A DNA stretch of 49,171 bases from Vicinamibacteria bacterium (GCA_023701125.1 JAMPXO010000024.1:1-49171), one strand, 5' to 3'. Shown: positions 23,773 through 33,052, counted from the stretch's first letter. Translations and numbers: made by a program. Notes: generated by a model not told the origin, from the letters alone.

Positions 23773-25098
23773 ATGCGCTCCCTGCCCTCCGCGCGGGTGC
23801 TGATCGTGGCCGGCTCGCGGAAAGACGGGGACCGCCTGCGCGAGGTGCTGGCCAAGCTCGGGCACCAGCCCACGCTCGCCCACAACGCGGCGGGAGCCCT
23901 GGCCCATCTCGACGAGGAGTCGTTCGACGTCGTGCTGCTCGACCCGGCCTTGCCCGATGGCGGGAGCGAGGACGTCCAGGCCCGAGTCCACAGCGAAGAC
24001 CTGCCCACCCGGGTGCTGGTGCTGGCGCGCACGCCGGCGCATGAGGGTCGCGTCCTGGTTCGCGACGGCGCCGGCTGGATCGCCGCCGACGGCCCCGAGG
24101 ACGAACTCGACCTGCGCGTGCGCGAGGCCGCCCGCGAGGCCCGCAACCAGCGCCTGGTCCAGCGTCTCGCGGCCCGGCTCGCCGCGGCACGTCCGGTCGC
24201 CACCGACTTCGTCGCCGCGGACCCCGCGATGCGCCAGCTCGTGGCGGCCGCGGACCGCGCCGCAGCCTCGGAGCTGCCGGTGTTGATCGAAGGCGAAGCG
24301 GGCGTGGGAAAGGCCGCGCTCGCCCGCCGCATCCACGCGCGCAGCGCCCGGGCCAGCGCCCCGTTCGTCGATGCGGACTGCCGCGACCGCAACGAGGCCG
24401 AGCTGGAAGCGGTGCTGTTCGGCACCGGCCGCGCACCCGGCCTGGCCGAGGCAGCCGACGGCGGGGTGCTGCTGCTGCGCGGGGTCGAGACGCTGAGCGC
24501 CGCGCTGCAGGCGCGACTGCTGCGGCTGATCGAGACCCGCGACCTGTTCCGCGCCGGGGCCGCCCGCGCCATCCCGGCCGACGTCCGGGTGATCTCCACC
24601 TGCCGTGGCGATCTCGACGCCTTCGTCCGCTCCGGCCGGTTGCAGGAAGGGCTGTTCGACCGGCTGGACGGTTTGCGCTTCCGGCTGCCTCCGTTGCGCG
24701 AGCGCCTCGCCGACGTCGGCGCCCTCGCCAGCCACTTCCTCGCCGTCCACGGCCGTGGGCGGCTTCACCTCACGCCCGAGGCGCTCGAACGTCTGCGCGA
24801 GATGCCGTGGCCTGGCAACGTGGCGGAATTGCTCATCGCCATCCGTTGGGCGGCGGCGCGAGCCGCGGGCGACCGCGTCGACGCCCCGGACCTGGCCGTG
24901 CCCGCCGGCAGCCGCGGCGGGCTCGAACTGGCGCAGGGGCTGCCGTTGCGCAAGGTCGAGCGCGCCTACATCGAAGCCGCGCTGCAGCGCAATCGTGGCC
25001 ACAGGGGGCGCACCGCGCGCGAGCTGGGCATCGACCCCAAGACCCTCTACAACAAGCTGGGGGCGGAACGGCCCCGCAAGAAGGCAGGTGCCCCCTGA
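23773..25098 (+). CDS. Degenerate NtrC-type response regulator
   Basis: This 441-residue protein has receiver, AAA+ and Fis-like HTH parts. The receiver keeps LLDPALPDGG with the phospho-Asp, but the N-terminal acidic pair is replaced (LIVAGSRKD) and the usual Lys is missing. The AAA+ part has Walker A GEAGVGKAALA, but GAFTGA is absent (LFGTGRAPGLAEAADGG) and the Walker B DE is lost (GVLLLRGVETLS). The C-terminus has RTARELGIDPKTLYNKLG, an intact HTH. It probably cannot activate sigma-54 RNA polymerase and may act as a DNA-binding scaffold or repressor. It sits five bases after the 72-residue gene. Confidence 0.85.
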   Translation: MRSLPSARVLIVAGSRKDGDRLREVLAKLGHQPTLAHNAAGALAHLDEESFDVVLLDPALPDGGSEDVQARVHSEDLPTRVLVLARTPAHEGRVLVRDGAGWIAADGPEDELDLRVREAAREARNQRLVQRLAARLAAARPVATDFVAADPAMRQLVAAADRAAASELPVLIEGEAGVGKAALARRIHARSARASAPFVDADCRDRNEAELEAVLFGTGRAPGLAEAADGGVLLLRGVETLSAALQARLLRLIETRDLFRAGAARAIPADVRVISTCRGDLDAFVRSGRLQEGLFDRLDGLRFRLPPLRERLADVGALASHFLAVHGRGRLHLTPEALERLREMPWPGNVAELLIAIRWAAARAAGDRVDAPDLAVPAGSRGGLELAQGLPLRKVERAYIEAALQRNRGHRGRTARELGIDPKTLYNKLGAERPRKKAGAP

Positions 25099-25577
25099 GC
25101 CGTCTCTCGCGCTGGTTCGTCGCCGGCCTGGCGCTGGCCCTGTTCGCCGCCCCGGCGACCGCCGTCGACCTGACCGCGTTCGTGGCCGCCGGCGGTCCCC
25201 AGGCCACCTGGAGCCGCGGCTACGGCGGCTCGCTGGGCGTCCGCGTGCTGGGCCTCGTCACGTTCGAGGGCGAGGCGATGCGGTTGCCGATCGAGGCGCT
25301 GAAGCCGGACGGTTCCGTGGTGGCCTTCACGGCTGCGGCCCTGATCTCTCCCCCGCTCGAGCTGATCGTGCCCTACGGCGGCCTCGGGGTCGGGCTGTTC
25401 CGGCAGACCTCGGGGGACCTGTCCGACACGGGCCGGCTCTCCGCGCTGATCCTCGGCGTACGGGCCAAGCTCGGCCCCGCCTTTGCCCGCGCCGAGTTCC
25501 GCAGCTACTCGCTGCCGGACAACCCGCTGCTGCCGCTCGACAAGCGCTACTCGCTGGGCCTCGGGCTGTCCTTCTAA
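25095..25577 (+). CDS. Exported barrel-like protein of unknown function
   Basis: A signal peptide (SRLSRWFVAGLALALFAAPATA) is followed by about 135 residues of alternating beta-strand character ending in LGLGLSF, with an aromatic C-terminus typical of outer membrane barrels. About 160 residues. No ATG, GTG or TTG is available near the signal peptide; CTG at 25095 overlaps the upstream stop as CTGA, like the other coupled starts in this window, and is the best candidate. No family recognised. Confidence 0.65.
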   Translation: MSRLSRWFVAGLALALFAAPATAVDLTAFVAAGGPQATWSRGYGGSLGVRVLGLVTFEGEAMRLPIEALKPDGSVVAFTAAALISPPLELIVPYGGLGVGLFRQTSGDLSDTGRLSALILGVRAKLGPAFARAEFRSYSLPDNPLLPLDKRYSLGLGLSF

Positions 25578-25621
25578 CCGGGCCCGGCGGGCGGTGGCGG
25601 GGATGTTATGCTCGCGCCACC

Positions 25622-26809
25622 GTGGTCTTCCTGAACTACACCACGATGCAAATGACGGCCAAGATCGTGTACTACGGTCCTGGCCTGTGTGGGAAGACCA
25701 CCAACCTCCAGTTCATCCACAAGAAGACAGCACCGGGCTCGCGCGGCGAGATGGTCAGCCTGGAGACCGAGGCCGACCGCACCCTCTTCTTCGACCTGCT
25801 GCCGCTCGACGTCGGCGTGATCGGCGGGATGAAGGTGCGGCTCCAGCTCTACACGGTGCCCGGCCAGGTCTTCTACGACGCCACCCGCAAGCTGGTGCTG
25901 AAGGGCGTCGACGGCATCGTGTTCGTGGCCGACTCGCAGACCGCCATGCTCGACGCGAACCTCGAGTCGTTCCACAACATGGCGGAGAACCTGCGCGAGC
26001 TGGGCCTGGCCCCGGGCACCGACGTGCCGCTGGTGCTCCAGTACAACAAGCGCGACATCCGCAACACGCTGCCGATCGAAGAGCTGGACCGCAACCTGAA
26101 CCCCGAGGGGCGCTTCCCCAAGTTCGAGGCGGCGGCCCTGCACGGGATCGGCGTGTTCGAGACGCTGAAAGGCATCTCGAAAGAGGTCATCACGGGGATC
26201 CGGACCCGGGCCCAGGCCGATCGCCGGCCCGTGGCCCCCCGGCCCGCCGTGCCGGCGCCGCACGCGGCAGCGGCGCCGCACGTGGCGCCGCCGTTGCCGG
26301 CGGCCCCGGCGCCCAGGGCCCCCGGCCCACCGCCCACCCGGCCCGTCGCAGCCGCTCGGGTCCCGGCGCCGGCCGCCGCGCCCCCGTCCGGCTCCATCGA
26401 CCCGCTCGGCCACCTGCTCGGTCAGGGCAGCGTCGAGTTCGCCGAAGAAGACACGGACAAGCAGCTGCGCGCGGTGCAGACCAAGCAGCAACTCGACATC
26501 CACGACGAGCTCGAGAAGCTGCGCACGCTGGCTGCCGGCAAGGCGAAGGCTGCGCCGCGGCGCAGCGCCGAGGACCAGCTCGAGGACGTCCTGCGCGGCC
26601 CCGAGCGCACCGAGATCCGGCGCCGCGCCAGCGTCGAGTTGTCCCCGCTGGTGCTGGCCCAGGCCACCAACGTCCGCGTGGAGCTGGTGTTCGAGACGCC
26701 CGCCGGCGAGCAGCGGGTGATGCCGCTCGAGGTGCGCCTGACGCCCGCGCCCCGCACCCGCCTCCAGCTCGACCTCGCGCTCGCGCTCGAGGCCCGGCCA
26801 AGGGAATAG
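25622..26809 (+). CDS. MglA-like Ras-family GTPase with long C-terminal extension
   Basis: This 395-residue protein is MglA-like over residues 1-195: FLNYTTMQMTAKIVYYGPGLCGKTTNL (P-loop), TEADRTLFFDLLPL, LYTVPGQVFYDATRKLVLKGVDG and QYNKRD. MglA controls cell polarity and motility in Myxococcus and related proteins occur in many phyla. After it comes a Pro/Ala-rich linker (about 200-260), then a region with possible coiled coil (TDKQLRAVQTKQQLDIHDELEKL) and a beta-rich end. True MglA is about 195 residues, so the extension is unusual. GTG at 25622 matches the family N-terminus. It closes the ArsA operon; no MglB gene is nearby. Confidence 0.9.
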   Translation: MVFLNYTTMQMTAKIVYYGPGLCGKTTNLQFIHKKTAPGSRGEMVSLETEADRTLFFDLLPLDVGVIGGMKVRLQLYTVPGQVFYDATRKLVLKGVDGIVFVADSQTAMLDANLESFHNMAENLRELGLAPGTDVPLVLQYNKRDIRNTLPIEELDRNLNPEGRFPKFEAAALHGIGVFETLKGISKEVITGIRTRAQADRRPVAPRPAVPAPHAAAAPHVAPPLPAAPAPRAPGPPPTRPVAAARVPAPAAAPPSGSIDPLGHLLGQGSVEFAEEDTDKQLRAVQTKQQLDIHDELEKLRTLAAGKAKAAPRRSAEDQLEDVLRGPERTEIRRRASVELSPLVLAQATNVRVELVFETPAGEQRVMPLEVRLTPAPRTRLQLDLALALEARPRE

Positions 26810-26812
26810 AAA

Positions 26813-26844
26813 AGGCCCGTCCCCGGCGCTGCGGGAACGGGCCT
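26813..26844. terminator. Terminator-like hairpin shared by convergent genes
   Basis: A 13-bp stem with one mismatch (arms starting AGGCCCGT and ending ACGGGCCT). On the minus strand it is followed by CTTTTC, so it fits termination of the lipoprotein gene best; it may also end the GTPase operon. Confidence 0.65.
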
Positions 26845-26867
26845 CGAATCGGCGTCGGGCGGCGCGC

Positions 26868-27851
26868 CTACTTCTTCGCGGGGGCCTTCGCCGCCGCAGC
26901 GGGCGCGGCCGAAGCCAGGGCCATGGCGTCCTGGACGCTGCCCTCGGCCATCGCGCCGAGGCGGTCGGCTTCGCCCACGTACAGGTGGTAGACCATCATG
27001 CCCAGCTCGCGCTCGTCGGTGTTGCTGATGCCACGAGCCTTGGGCACGAACGACTGGTTCATCGCCAGCTTCAGGTCGACCCACTCGGCGTCACCGAGGT
27101 CGGCGGCCTTGAAGCGGATGCGCTTCAGAAAGACCTCCGAATCCGCGATCGGGATCGTCACGCCCGTCTTGCCCTGGGCCGACACGGTGAGGACCGGCGG
27201 CTGGTCGAAGGCCTTGGCGTTGGTGTCGGCCTCGAGGTAGACGATCACGTCCTTCTTCGGGTTCTTGAAGGAGGCCAGCGCCTCCTTCTTGGTCCAGGTG
27301 CGCTCCAGGCCCGGGTTCTGCGGGGAGGACTCGGGGCTGTGCCAGCCCTCCTTGTAGACGAGATAGATGTTCTCGGTCTGCGGCAGGAACTCCATCTTGG
27401 AGACCTTGTACTCCCGCAGGCCGAGGTCCTCGCCCTTCATCGCGACGCGCTCGCCACGGCCGGAGGCCGGGTACAGGCCCATCACGACCTGGACGTCGCC
27501 GACGTAGGGGTAGACCGGCACGAACACCGTGCGCTTGTAGCTGTAGGTCTTGCCCGGTTCCCACGTCGCCGGCGCCGGGTTCGGCGTGTGGTCGTCGGTG
27601 AACAGCACGACCTTGTGCGAGTCGAGATAGTGGACGAGGGCGCGGTAGTCGCCGGCGATCTTCTTGGCCCCCGGCTCCAGCGTCCAGGTGTAGGTCACCT
27701 CGATCGCGCTGCCGAGCGGCGCCTGCGGCCGGTTGACCGCGAAGCTGGGAACGATCGCGTTCACCTCGGAGGGCTTCTGGCCCTTGCAGCCGGCGACGGC
27801 CGCAAGAGCGCCGATCACGGCGAGGGTCGCCGCAGAGCGTCGCACGTTCAT
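26868..27851 (-). CDS. Lipoprotein of unknown function
   Basis: This 327-residue protein has a lipoprotein signal ending AAVAGC|KG. The mature part is beta-rich with an Ig-like first half (APLGSAIEVTYTWTLEPGAKK, then DVQVVMGLYPASGRGERV), and it ends in an Ala/Lys-rich low-complexity tail. The domain arrangement suggests a periplasm- or outer-membrane-facing protein. Family not named. The ribosome-binding site is GGAGGAGAA; its promoter candidate is at 27939-27968. Confidence 0.75.
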   Translation of the reverse strand: MNVRRSAATLAVIGALAAVAGCKGQKPSEVNAIVPSFAVNRPQAPLGSAIEVTYTWTLEPGAKKIAGDYRALVHYLDSHKVVLFTDDHTPNPAPATWEPGKTYSYKRTVFVPVYPYVGDVQVVMGLYPASGRGERVAMKGEDLGLREYKVSKMEFLPQTENIYLVYKEGWHSPESSPQNPGLERTWTKKEALASFKNPKKDVIVYLEADTNAKAFDQPPVLTVSAQGKTGVTIPIADSEVFLKRIRFKAADLGDAEWVDLKLAMNQSFVPKARGISNTDERELGMMVYHLYVGEADRLGAMAEGSVQDAMALASAAPAAAAKAPAKK

Positions 27852-27938
27852 CTTTTTCGTTCTCCTCCCGCCGCCAAGTGCCGGAACAGGGGCGGGGCTG
27901 TGGGACTTTCGATGCCAGACACGGCAAAAAACCTGTTT

Positions 27939-27968
27939 AGGATAGTCGAGGAAGGCTCGCACCGTCAA
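27939..27968 (-). promoter_or_regulatory. Sigma-70-type promoter for the lipoprotein gene
   Basis: TTGACG (27968-27963) and TATCCT (27944-27939) on the minus strand, 18 bases apart. Predicted start near 27932 gives an 80-base leader. Confidence 0.6.
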
Positions 27969-27987
27969 CGAGTTCCCGGAAAAGCGG

Positions 27988-28016
27988 GTGACGCCTCCCG
28001 GCCCCTTTGCTAGACT
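27988..28016 (+). promoter_or_regulatory. Promoter candidate for the aldehyde dehydrogenase
   Basis: GTGACG (27988-27993) and TAGACT (28011-28016), spacer 17. Only four of six matches in each box. It lies in the 227-base divergent spacer 27852-28078, which otherwise holds no gene. Confidence 0.4.
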
Positions 28017-28078
28017 CGTCCGACTCTCTGGCGGGGCTCGCTGCGCCGATCGAGGAGTCTCCCGGGGCTGGAGGAAGA

Positions 28079-29692
28079 GTGACCGACCGCGACCTGCGCT
28101 CCGTGCAACAGGCCCGAGACCTCGCGGTCCGCGCGCGCGAGGCCCAGGCGGCGCTGGCGCGCTTCAGCCAGGAGCAGGTCGACGCGATCGTGGCGGCGAT
28201 GGCCGCGGCGACCCGGCCCGAGGCCGAGCGCCTCGCCCGCCTCGCCCACGAGGAGACCGGCTACGGCAACGTCGCCGACAAGACCCGCAAGAACCTGTTC
28301 GCGTCCGAGGACGTGGCCGCGTTCATCGCGCCGATGAAGACGGTCGGGGTGTTGCGCGAGGACCGCGAGCGCCGGGTGCTCGAGATCGCCGAGCCGATGG
28401 GCCCGGTGGCCGCGGTGATCCCCTCGACCAACCCCACCTCGACCGCGATCTTCAAGGCCCTGGTCTCGATCAAGGCCCGCGACGCCTGCGTGCTCTCCCC
28501 GCACCCGTCCGCCGAGAAGTGCATCCTCGAGACCCACGCCGTCCTGCTCTCCGCGGCCCGCCAGGCCGGGCTGCCGGAGGCGGCCCTCTCCTGCATGACG
28601 GACGTGACCCTCGAGGGCACCCAGGAGTTGATGAAGCACCGCGAGATCGCGGTGATCCTGGCCACCGGCGGGATCGGCCTCGTGCGCGCGGCGTACTCGT
28701 CGGGCAAGCCCGCCTACGGTGTGGGCCCCGGCAACGTGCCGGTCTACGTCGACCGCAGCGCCGACGTGGCGCAGGCCGCGCGCGACCTGATCGCCGGCAA
28801 GACCTTCGACTTCGGGACGCTGTGCTCTTCCGAGCAGGCGGTCGTCTGCGACCAGGCCGTCGCCGACGCGTTGCTCTCGGAATTGCAGAAGAACGGCGCC
28901 CACGTGCTGTCGGACGCGGACGCCGGGAAGGTCGCGGCGACCGTCGTCCAGCCGAACCTGCTGCCCAACCCGAGGATCGTGGGCAAGCCCGCGGCGTACA
29001 TCGCGGCGCTGGCCGGGGTGACGGTGGCCCCGGACACGCGGGTGCTGCTCGCGCGGCTGAACGGGGTCGGCCGCGACCACCCGCTGTCGATCGAGAAGCT
29101 CTCGCCCGTGCTCGCGTTCTACGTCGTGGCGGGCCTCGACGAGGGCATCGAGCGCTGCCGCGCGCTGCTGCGCTTCGGCGGCACGGGTCACACCTGCGGC
29201 ATCCACGCGAAGGACGACGCGGCGATCCGCCGCTTCGCGCTGGCCCAGCCCGCGTTCCGGGTGGTGGTCAACACCCAGACCTCGATGGGCGCGACGGGCT
29301 ACGCCACTGCGCTCTCCCCCTCGATGAGCCTGGGCTGCGGCGCCTGGGCCGGCAACGCGACCTCCGACAACGTCACCCCCCTGCACCTGCTCCACCTGAA
29401 GCGGGTGGTGTGGGGCCTGCCGCGCGAGCAGCGACAGGCGCTGTACGATCGCCCGCCCGCGCCCGCCTCGGTGATGCCACCGCCGACGTGCGTGCCCTCG
29501 GGCTCCGCCACGGCGCCCGAGGCGGAAGCCGACGACGCTGTCGACTTCGTGGCCGAGGACGACGTCAAGCGCGCCCTGCGCGCCGGCCGCACGTTGCGGC
29601 TGCTGGAGCGCGCGATCGTCACCCCCGCGGCCCGCGACGCGGCCTCCGGGCATCGCGTGCTGGTGCGGGCGGACGGGGAGCCGTGGGCGTGA
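28079..29692 (+). CDS. CoA-acylating aldehyde dehydrogenase with C-terminal extension
   Basis: This 537-residue protein converts acetaldehyde or a related aldehyde plus CoA to acyl-CoA. Motifs: [27 protein letters not shown] and the catalytic Cys249 in [11 protein letters not shown], all typical of EutE/AdhE-N-type enzymes. About 80 residues follow the core: a proline-rich linker, then [28 protein letters not shown]. This tail motif resembles segments seen in proteins of ethanolamine and propanediol utilisation (inference), but no microcompartment shell genes are present. GTG start at 28079 with GGAGGA just upstream. Its stop overlaps the mltD start (GTGA). Confidence 0.87.
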   Translation: MTDRDLRSVQQARDLAVRAREAQAALARFSQEQVDAIVAAMAAATRPEAERLARLAHEETGYGNVADKTRKNLFASEDVAAFIAPMKTVGVLREDRERRVLEIAEPMGPVAAVIPSTNPTSTAIFKALVSIKARDACVLSPHPSAEKCILETHAVLLSAARQAGLPEAALSCMTDVTLEGTQELMKHREIAVILATGGIGLVRAAYSSGKPAYGVGPGNVPVYVDRSADVAQAARDLIAGKTFDFGTLCSSEQAVVCDQAVADALLSELQKNGAHVLSDADAGKVAATVVQPNLLPNPRIVGKPAAYIAALAGVTVAPDTRVLLARLNGVGRDHPLSIEKLSPVLAFYVVAGLDEGIERCRALLRFGGTGHTCGIHAKDDAAIRRFALAQPAFRVVVNTQTSMGATGYATALSPSMSLGCGAWAGNATSDNVTPLHLLHLKRVVWGLPREQRQALYDRPPAPASVMPPPTCVPSGSATAPEAEADDAVDFVAEDDVKRALRAGRTLRLLERAIVTPAARDAASGHRVLVRADGEPWA

Positions 29693-31326
29693 GGCGCTTC
29701 GGGACGCTCGCGCTCGCCGTCGTCGCCACGGGCCTCGTCGGCTGCGGCGCGGGCCGCTCGACGCCACCGAATACCGTGCCGAAACCAGTCGCCAGCGCGG
29801 CCGACGCGGTGACGAAGCGGATCGCACAGGCCGAAGAACTGCTGCGCGAGGGGCTCGCCGACCTGCGCCAGGGCCACGTCAACGGCGCTCGCGAGCGGTT
29901 CGACGCCGCGGTGGAGCTGTACCTGGAGGCCCCCGGCGGCGCCTACTCCGACCCGCGGCTGGCCGAGGCGTATCGCAAGACGCTGGAGACCGTGCACGTC
30001 GCCGAGGTCGAGGCGATGGCCCAGGGCCAGGGCCTGGGCGAGACCGGGCTGGAGCCCGCGCTGATCGACGAGGTCGGCGACCTGCCGATGAACACCCACG
30101 CCAGCGCGGAGTCCCGGCGCACGGCCGAGGCGGCGGTGGCCGAAGAGGTCAACGACTTCCCCGTCGAGCTCAACGACACGGTGCTGGCCTCGATCGACCT
30201 GTACCAGGGCCGGCTGCGCGACTGGTTCGGCGAGGCGCTGGCCCGCGGCGGGCGCTACCTGCCCCACATCCGCGAGACCTTCGCGAAGGAGGGCATCCCC
30301 CAGGACCTGGCCTACGTGGCGCTGGTCGAGAGCGCCTTCAAGACGAGCGCCTACTCCCGGGCCAAGGCCCGCGGCGTGTGGCAGTTCATCCCGGCCACGG
30401 GCAAGCGCTACGGCCTCCGGCAGGACTGGTGGATCGACGAGCGCTCCGACCCCAAGAAGGCCACCGAGGCGGCGGCCAAGTACCTGAAGACGCTGTACGA
30501 GCTGTTCGGCGACTGGAACCTGGCACTGGCCGGCTACAACGCGGGCGAGGGCCGCATCAGCCGCGGCCTGAAGAAGTACGGCGTCGACGACTTCTGGTCC
30601 CTGGCGCAGACCCGGGCGCTGGCCCGCGAGACGAAGAACTACGTGCCGCTGATCCACGCGGCGATCGTGGTCGCCAAGGCGCCCGAGAAGTACGGCTTCA
30701 CGGTCACGCCCGACGCGCCGCTGGCCTACGACCGGGTGGCGGTGGAAGGTGCGGTCGACCTGCGCACGGTCGCCGAGTGCGCGGGGGCCGACCTCGAGGC
30801 CGTGCGCCAGCTCAACCCGGAGCTGCGGCGGATGGCGACGCCCGCCAACCGCACGTTCGACGTGCGCATCCCCCCGGGCGGCGGCCAGGCCGCCAAGGCG
30901 TGCCTCGACTCGTTGCCCGCCGACAAGCGCCTGCGCTTCCGCACCCACACGGTCGCCCGCGGCCAGACGCTGTCCGTGATCGGCCGCAAGTACGGGCTGA
31001 CCGCCAGCGACCTGGCCGCGGCCAACGGCTTCCCCGTCACCCGCCGGCTCTCGATCGGCCAGGAGTTGATCGTCCCCTACGAACCGCCGCGGGGAGCGAC
31101 CCGCGCCGCGGCCGCACGACCGGCGCCTGCGCCGAGAGCGCCCTCGCTCCAGACGCGCGAGGACGCGGTGCGGCTGTCGTACAAGATCAAGCGCGGCGAC
31201 ACGCTGTCCGGGATCGCCTCGCAGTACGGCACCACGGTCGGCGCGATCAAGTCCTGGAACGGCCTGCGCAGCACGAAGCTGGCGGTCGGACAGGTGCTGA
31301 CGCTCTACAGCCAGCGCCGAAATTAG
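29689..31326 (+). CDS. mltD: MltD-like lytic transglycosylase lipoprotein with two LysM domains
   Basis: This 545-residue protein has a lipobox GLVGC (Cys19), an N-terminal helical region, then an SLT domain with catalytic Glu in [21 protein letters not shown] and [15 protein letters not shown] plus AGYNAGEGR. Two LysM repeats ([18 protein letters not shown] and [18 protein letters not shown]) bind peptidoglycan. It cleaves murein in the periplasm. GTG at 29689 overlaps the aldehyde dehydrogenase stop; the coupling is probably positional rather than functional. Confidence 0.93.
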   Translation: MRRFGTLALAVVATGLVGCGAGRSTPPNTVPKPVASAADAVTKRIAQAEELLREGLADLRQGHVNGARERFDAAVELYLEAPGGAYSDPRLAEAYRKTLETVHVAEVEAMAQGQGLGETGLEPALIDEVGDLPMNTHASAESRRTAEAAVAEEVNDFPVELNDTVLASIDLYQGRLRDWFGEALARGGRYLPHIRETFAKEGIPQDLAYVALVESAFKTSAYSRAKARGVWQFIPATGKRYGLRQDWWIDERSDPKKATEAAAKYLKTLYELFGDWNLALAGYNAGEGRISRGLKKYGVDDFWSLAQTRALARETKNYVPLIHAAIVVAKAPEKYGFTVTPDAPLAYDRVAVEGAVDLRTVAECAGADLEAVRQLNPELRRMATPANRTFDVRIPPGGGQAAKACLDSLPADKRLRFRTHTVARGQTLSVIGRKYGLTASDLAAANGFPVTRRLSIGQELIVPYEPPRGATRAAAARPAPAPRAPSLQTREDAVRLSYKIKRGDTLSGIASQYGTTVGAIKSWNGLRSTKLAVGQVLTLYSQRRN

Positions 31327-31341
31327 CCACCGGGTTCCGGT

Positions 31342-31412
31342 GTCGGGCGGAGCCCGCCACCGGTCCCATGGGGGCTACGTCGCGAACGGAGTTCCTCCGC
31401 CCCCAAAACCCC
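31342..31412 (+). repeat. Dispersed palindromic repeat, intergenic copy
   Basis: Related to the 87-bp units at 961-1137: shared GTCGGGCGG start, GGGGGCT-CGTCGCGAACG middle and CCTCCGCCCCC end, with a 14-base deletion. It contains a short hairpin (CGGGC-gga-GCCCG). It lies in the 179-base spacer between mltD and yifB. A separate small hairpin (CACCGG-GTT-CCGGTG) comes just before it. Confidence 0.65.
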
Positions 31413-31505
31413 AGGACCTGGCGCGGCGCCCCGCGGTGCGATCCTCGGCGTGTCGTCTTCCACTCTGGCCGCGGCTCTCCCCCGCTCATTCTTTCGGGGG
31501 TTCGT

Positions 31506-33026
31506 GTGCTCGCCACTTCGCTCACCGCCGCGCTGTCGGGCGTCCGTGCCCGCCTCGTCCGGGTCGAGGCCGACCTCGCCGCCGGCTTTCCGGGCTTCAC
31601 CATCCTCGGCCTGCCCGACTCCGCGGTGCGCGAGAGCGAGGGCCGCATCCGGCCCGCTCTGCGCAACTGCGGGTTCGACTTCAAGTGGGACCGCCGGGTC
31701 ACCGTCAACCTGGCGCCCGCTCACCTGCGCAAGGTGGGCTCCTCCTTCGACCTCGCCCTCGCGATCGGCCTGCTCGGCGCGGACGGGGCGATCGAGGCCT
31801 CCCGCCTCGCCCAGTTCCTGCTGGTCGGGGAACTGGCGCTCGACGGCGCGTTGCGGCCCGTCGGCGGCCTGCTGCCGATGTGCCTGGCGGCTCGCGAGGC
31901 GGGGCTCCAGCACGTGGTCTGCGCCGAGGCCAACGCGGCCGAGGCCGCCGCGGTGCCCGGCTTGTCGGTCTACGGGCTGGCGTCGTTGCCCGACGCCTTC
32001 AGCCTGCTCCGCTCCGACCCGCTGGCCCCACCCCCGCCCATCGCGCCGAGCGCCGGCACAGGAGCTTCGGCCGTGGCCGGCGACCTCACCGACGTGCGCG
32101 GGCAGCCGCTCGCCCGTCGCGCGCTCGAGGTCGCGGCGGCCGGCGGCCACAACCTGCTGTTGTGGGGCCCGCCAGGCTCCGGCAAGACGATGCTGGCCCG
32201 CCGGCTGCCCGGCCTGCTGCCGCCGCTCACGGCGGGCGAGGCATTGGAGGTCACGGCCATCCACTCGGCCGCCGGCCTCGGCCCGCGCGGCTTGTTGCAC
32301 GAGCGCCCGTTCCGCGCTCCCCATCACACCTGCAGCGCGCCGGCCCTGGTCGGCGGCGGCACCCCGCCGCGGCCCGGCGAGGTCAGCCTGGCCCACCTCG
32401 GCGTGCTGTTCCTCGACGAGCTGGCCGAGTACCCGCGCCACGCCCTGGAGGCGCTGCGGCAACCGCTCGAGGACCGGGCGGTGGCCGTGGCGCGGGTGCG
32501 CGAGCGCCTCGAGCTGCCCGCTCGGTTCCAGCTCGTCGCCGCCTCGAACCCCTGCCCCTGCGGCCGGCGCGGCGTCTCCGGCCACGGCTGCCGGTGCACG
32601 CCGCGAGCGGCGGAGAGCTACCTTCGGCGGCTATCCGGCCCGCTGCTCGACCGCATCGACCTCCACGTGGAGATGCCGGCGCTCGGGCTCGAGGACCTGG
32701 ACGGCCCACCGGGTGAAGCCTCGGCCCCGGTGCGCGACCGGGTCGGCGCCGCCCGGGACCGCCAGCAGGCGCGGCCCAACGGCCTCGGGCGCCTCAACGC
32801 CGACCTGCCCGCCGGCGCCCTCCGCGAGCTCCCGGAGCCCGAAACCGCGGCGCGCCGGCTGCTCGCCGCCGCGTTCGCCCGGCTGGGGCTCAGTGCCCGG
32901 GCCCACGATCGGGTCCTGCGCGTGGCCCAGACCCTCGCCGACCTCGACGGCGCGCCCCGGATCGGCGTCGCCCACGTCGCCGAGGCGCTGCACTTCCGGT
33001 GCCCGGCGACTCCCACAAGTGCTTGA
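31506..33026 (+). CDS. yifB: YifB/ComM-family Mg-chelatase-like AAA ATPase
   Basis: This 506-residue protein has the YifB N-terminal domain (GFPGFTILGLPDSAVRESEGRIRPAL), Walker A GPPGSGKT near residue 221, Walker B LFLDEL, AASNPCPCG and the C-terminal Mg_chelatase_C region. ComM acts as a branch-migration helicase in natural transformation in some bacteria. GTG at 31506 matches the family N-terminus (VLATSLTAALSG). Confidence 0.93.
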   Translation: MLATSLTAALSGVRARLVRVEADLAAGFPGFTILGLPDSAVRESEGRIRPALRNCGFDFKWDRRVTVNLAPAHLRKVGSSFDLALAIGLLGADGAIEASRLAQFLLVGELALDGALRPVGGLLPMCLAAREAGLQHVVCAEANAAEAAAVPGLSVYGLASLPDAFSLLRSDPLAPPPPIAPSAGTGASAVAGDLTDVRGQPLARRALEVAAAGGHNLLLWGPPGSGKTMLARRLPGLLPPLTAGEALEVTAIHSAAGLGPRGLLHERPFRAPHHTCSAPALVGGGTPPRPGEVSLAHLGVLFLDELAEYPRHALEALRQPLEDRAVAVARVRERLELPARFQLVAASNPCPCGRRGVSGHGCRCTPRAAESYLRRLSGPLLDRIDLHVEMPALGLEDLDGPPGEASAPVRDRVGAARDRQQARPNGLGRLNADLPAGALRELPEPETAARRLLAAAFARLGLSARAHDRVLRVAQTLADLDGAPRIGVAHVAEALHFRCPATPTSA

Positions 33027-33052
33027 CTGGACGAGAGAACGTCTGCTAGGTT
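33023..33052 (+). promoter_or_regulatory. Promoter candidate for the M23 peptidase gene
   Basis: TTGACT (33023-33028) and TAGGTT (33047-33052), spacer 18. Transcription would begin about 4 bases before the ATG at 33063, which implies a leaderless or nearly leaderless mRNA, in line with the lack of a Shine-Dalgarno there. The -35 overlaps the yifB stop. Confidence 0.5.

Noticed and set aside
24605-25621. N-terminal extension of the MglA-like GTPase
   Set aside because: The extension is antisense-like and overlaps two genes; MglA-family proteins begin as at 25622.
28079-29692. Bacterial microcompartment locus
   Set aside because: Only the tail of one enzyme is reminiscent; no shell proteins are encoded in the window.
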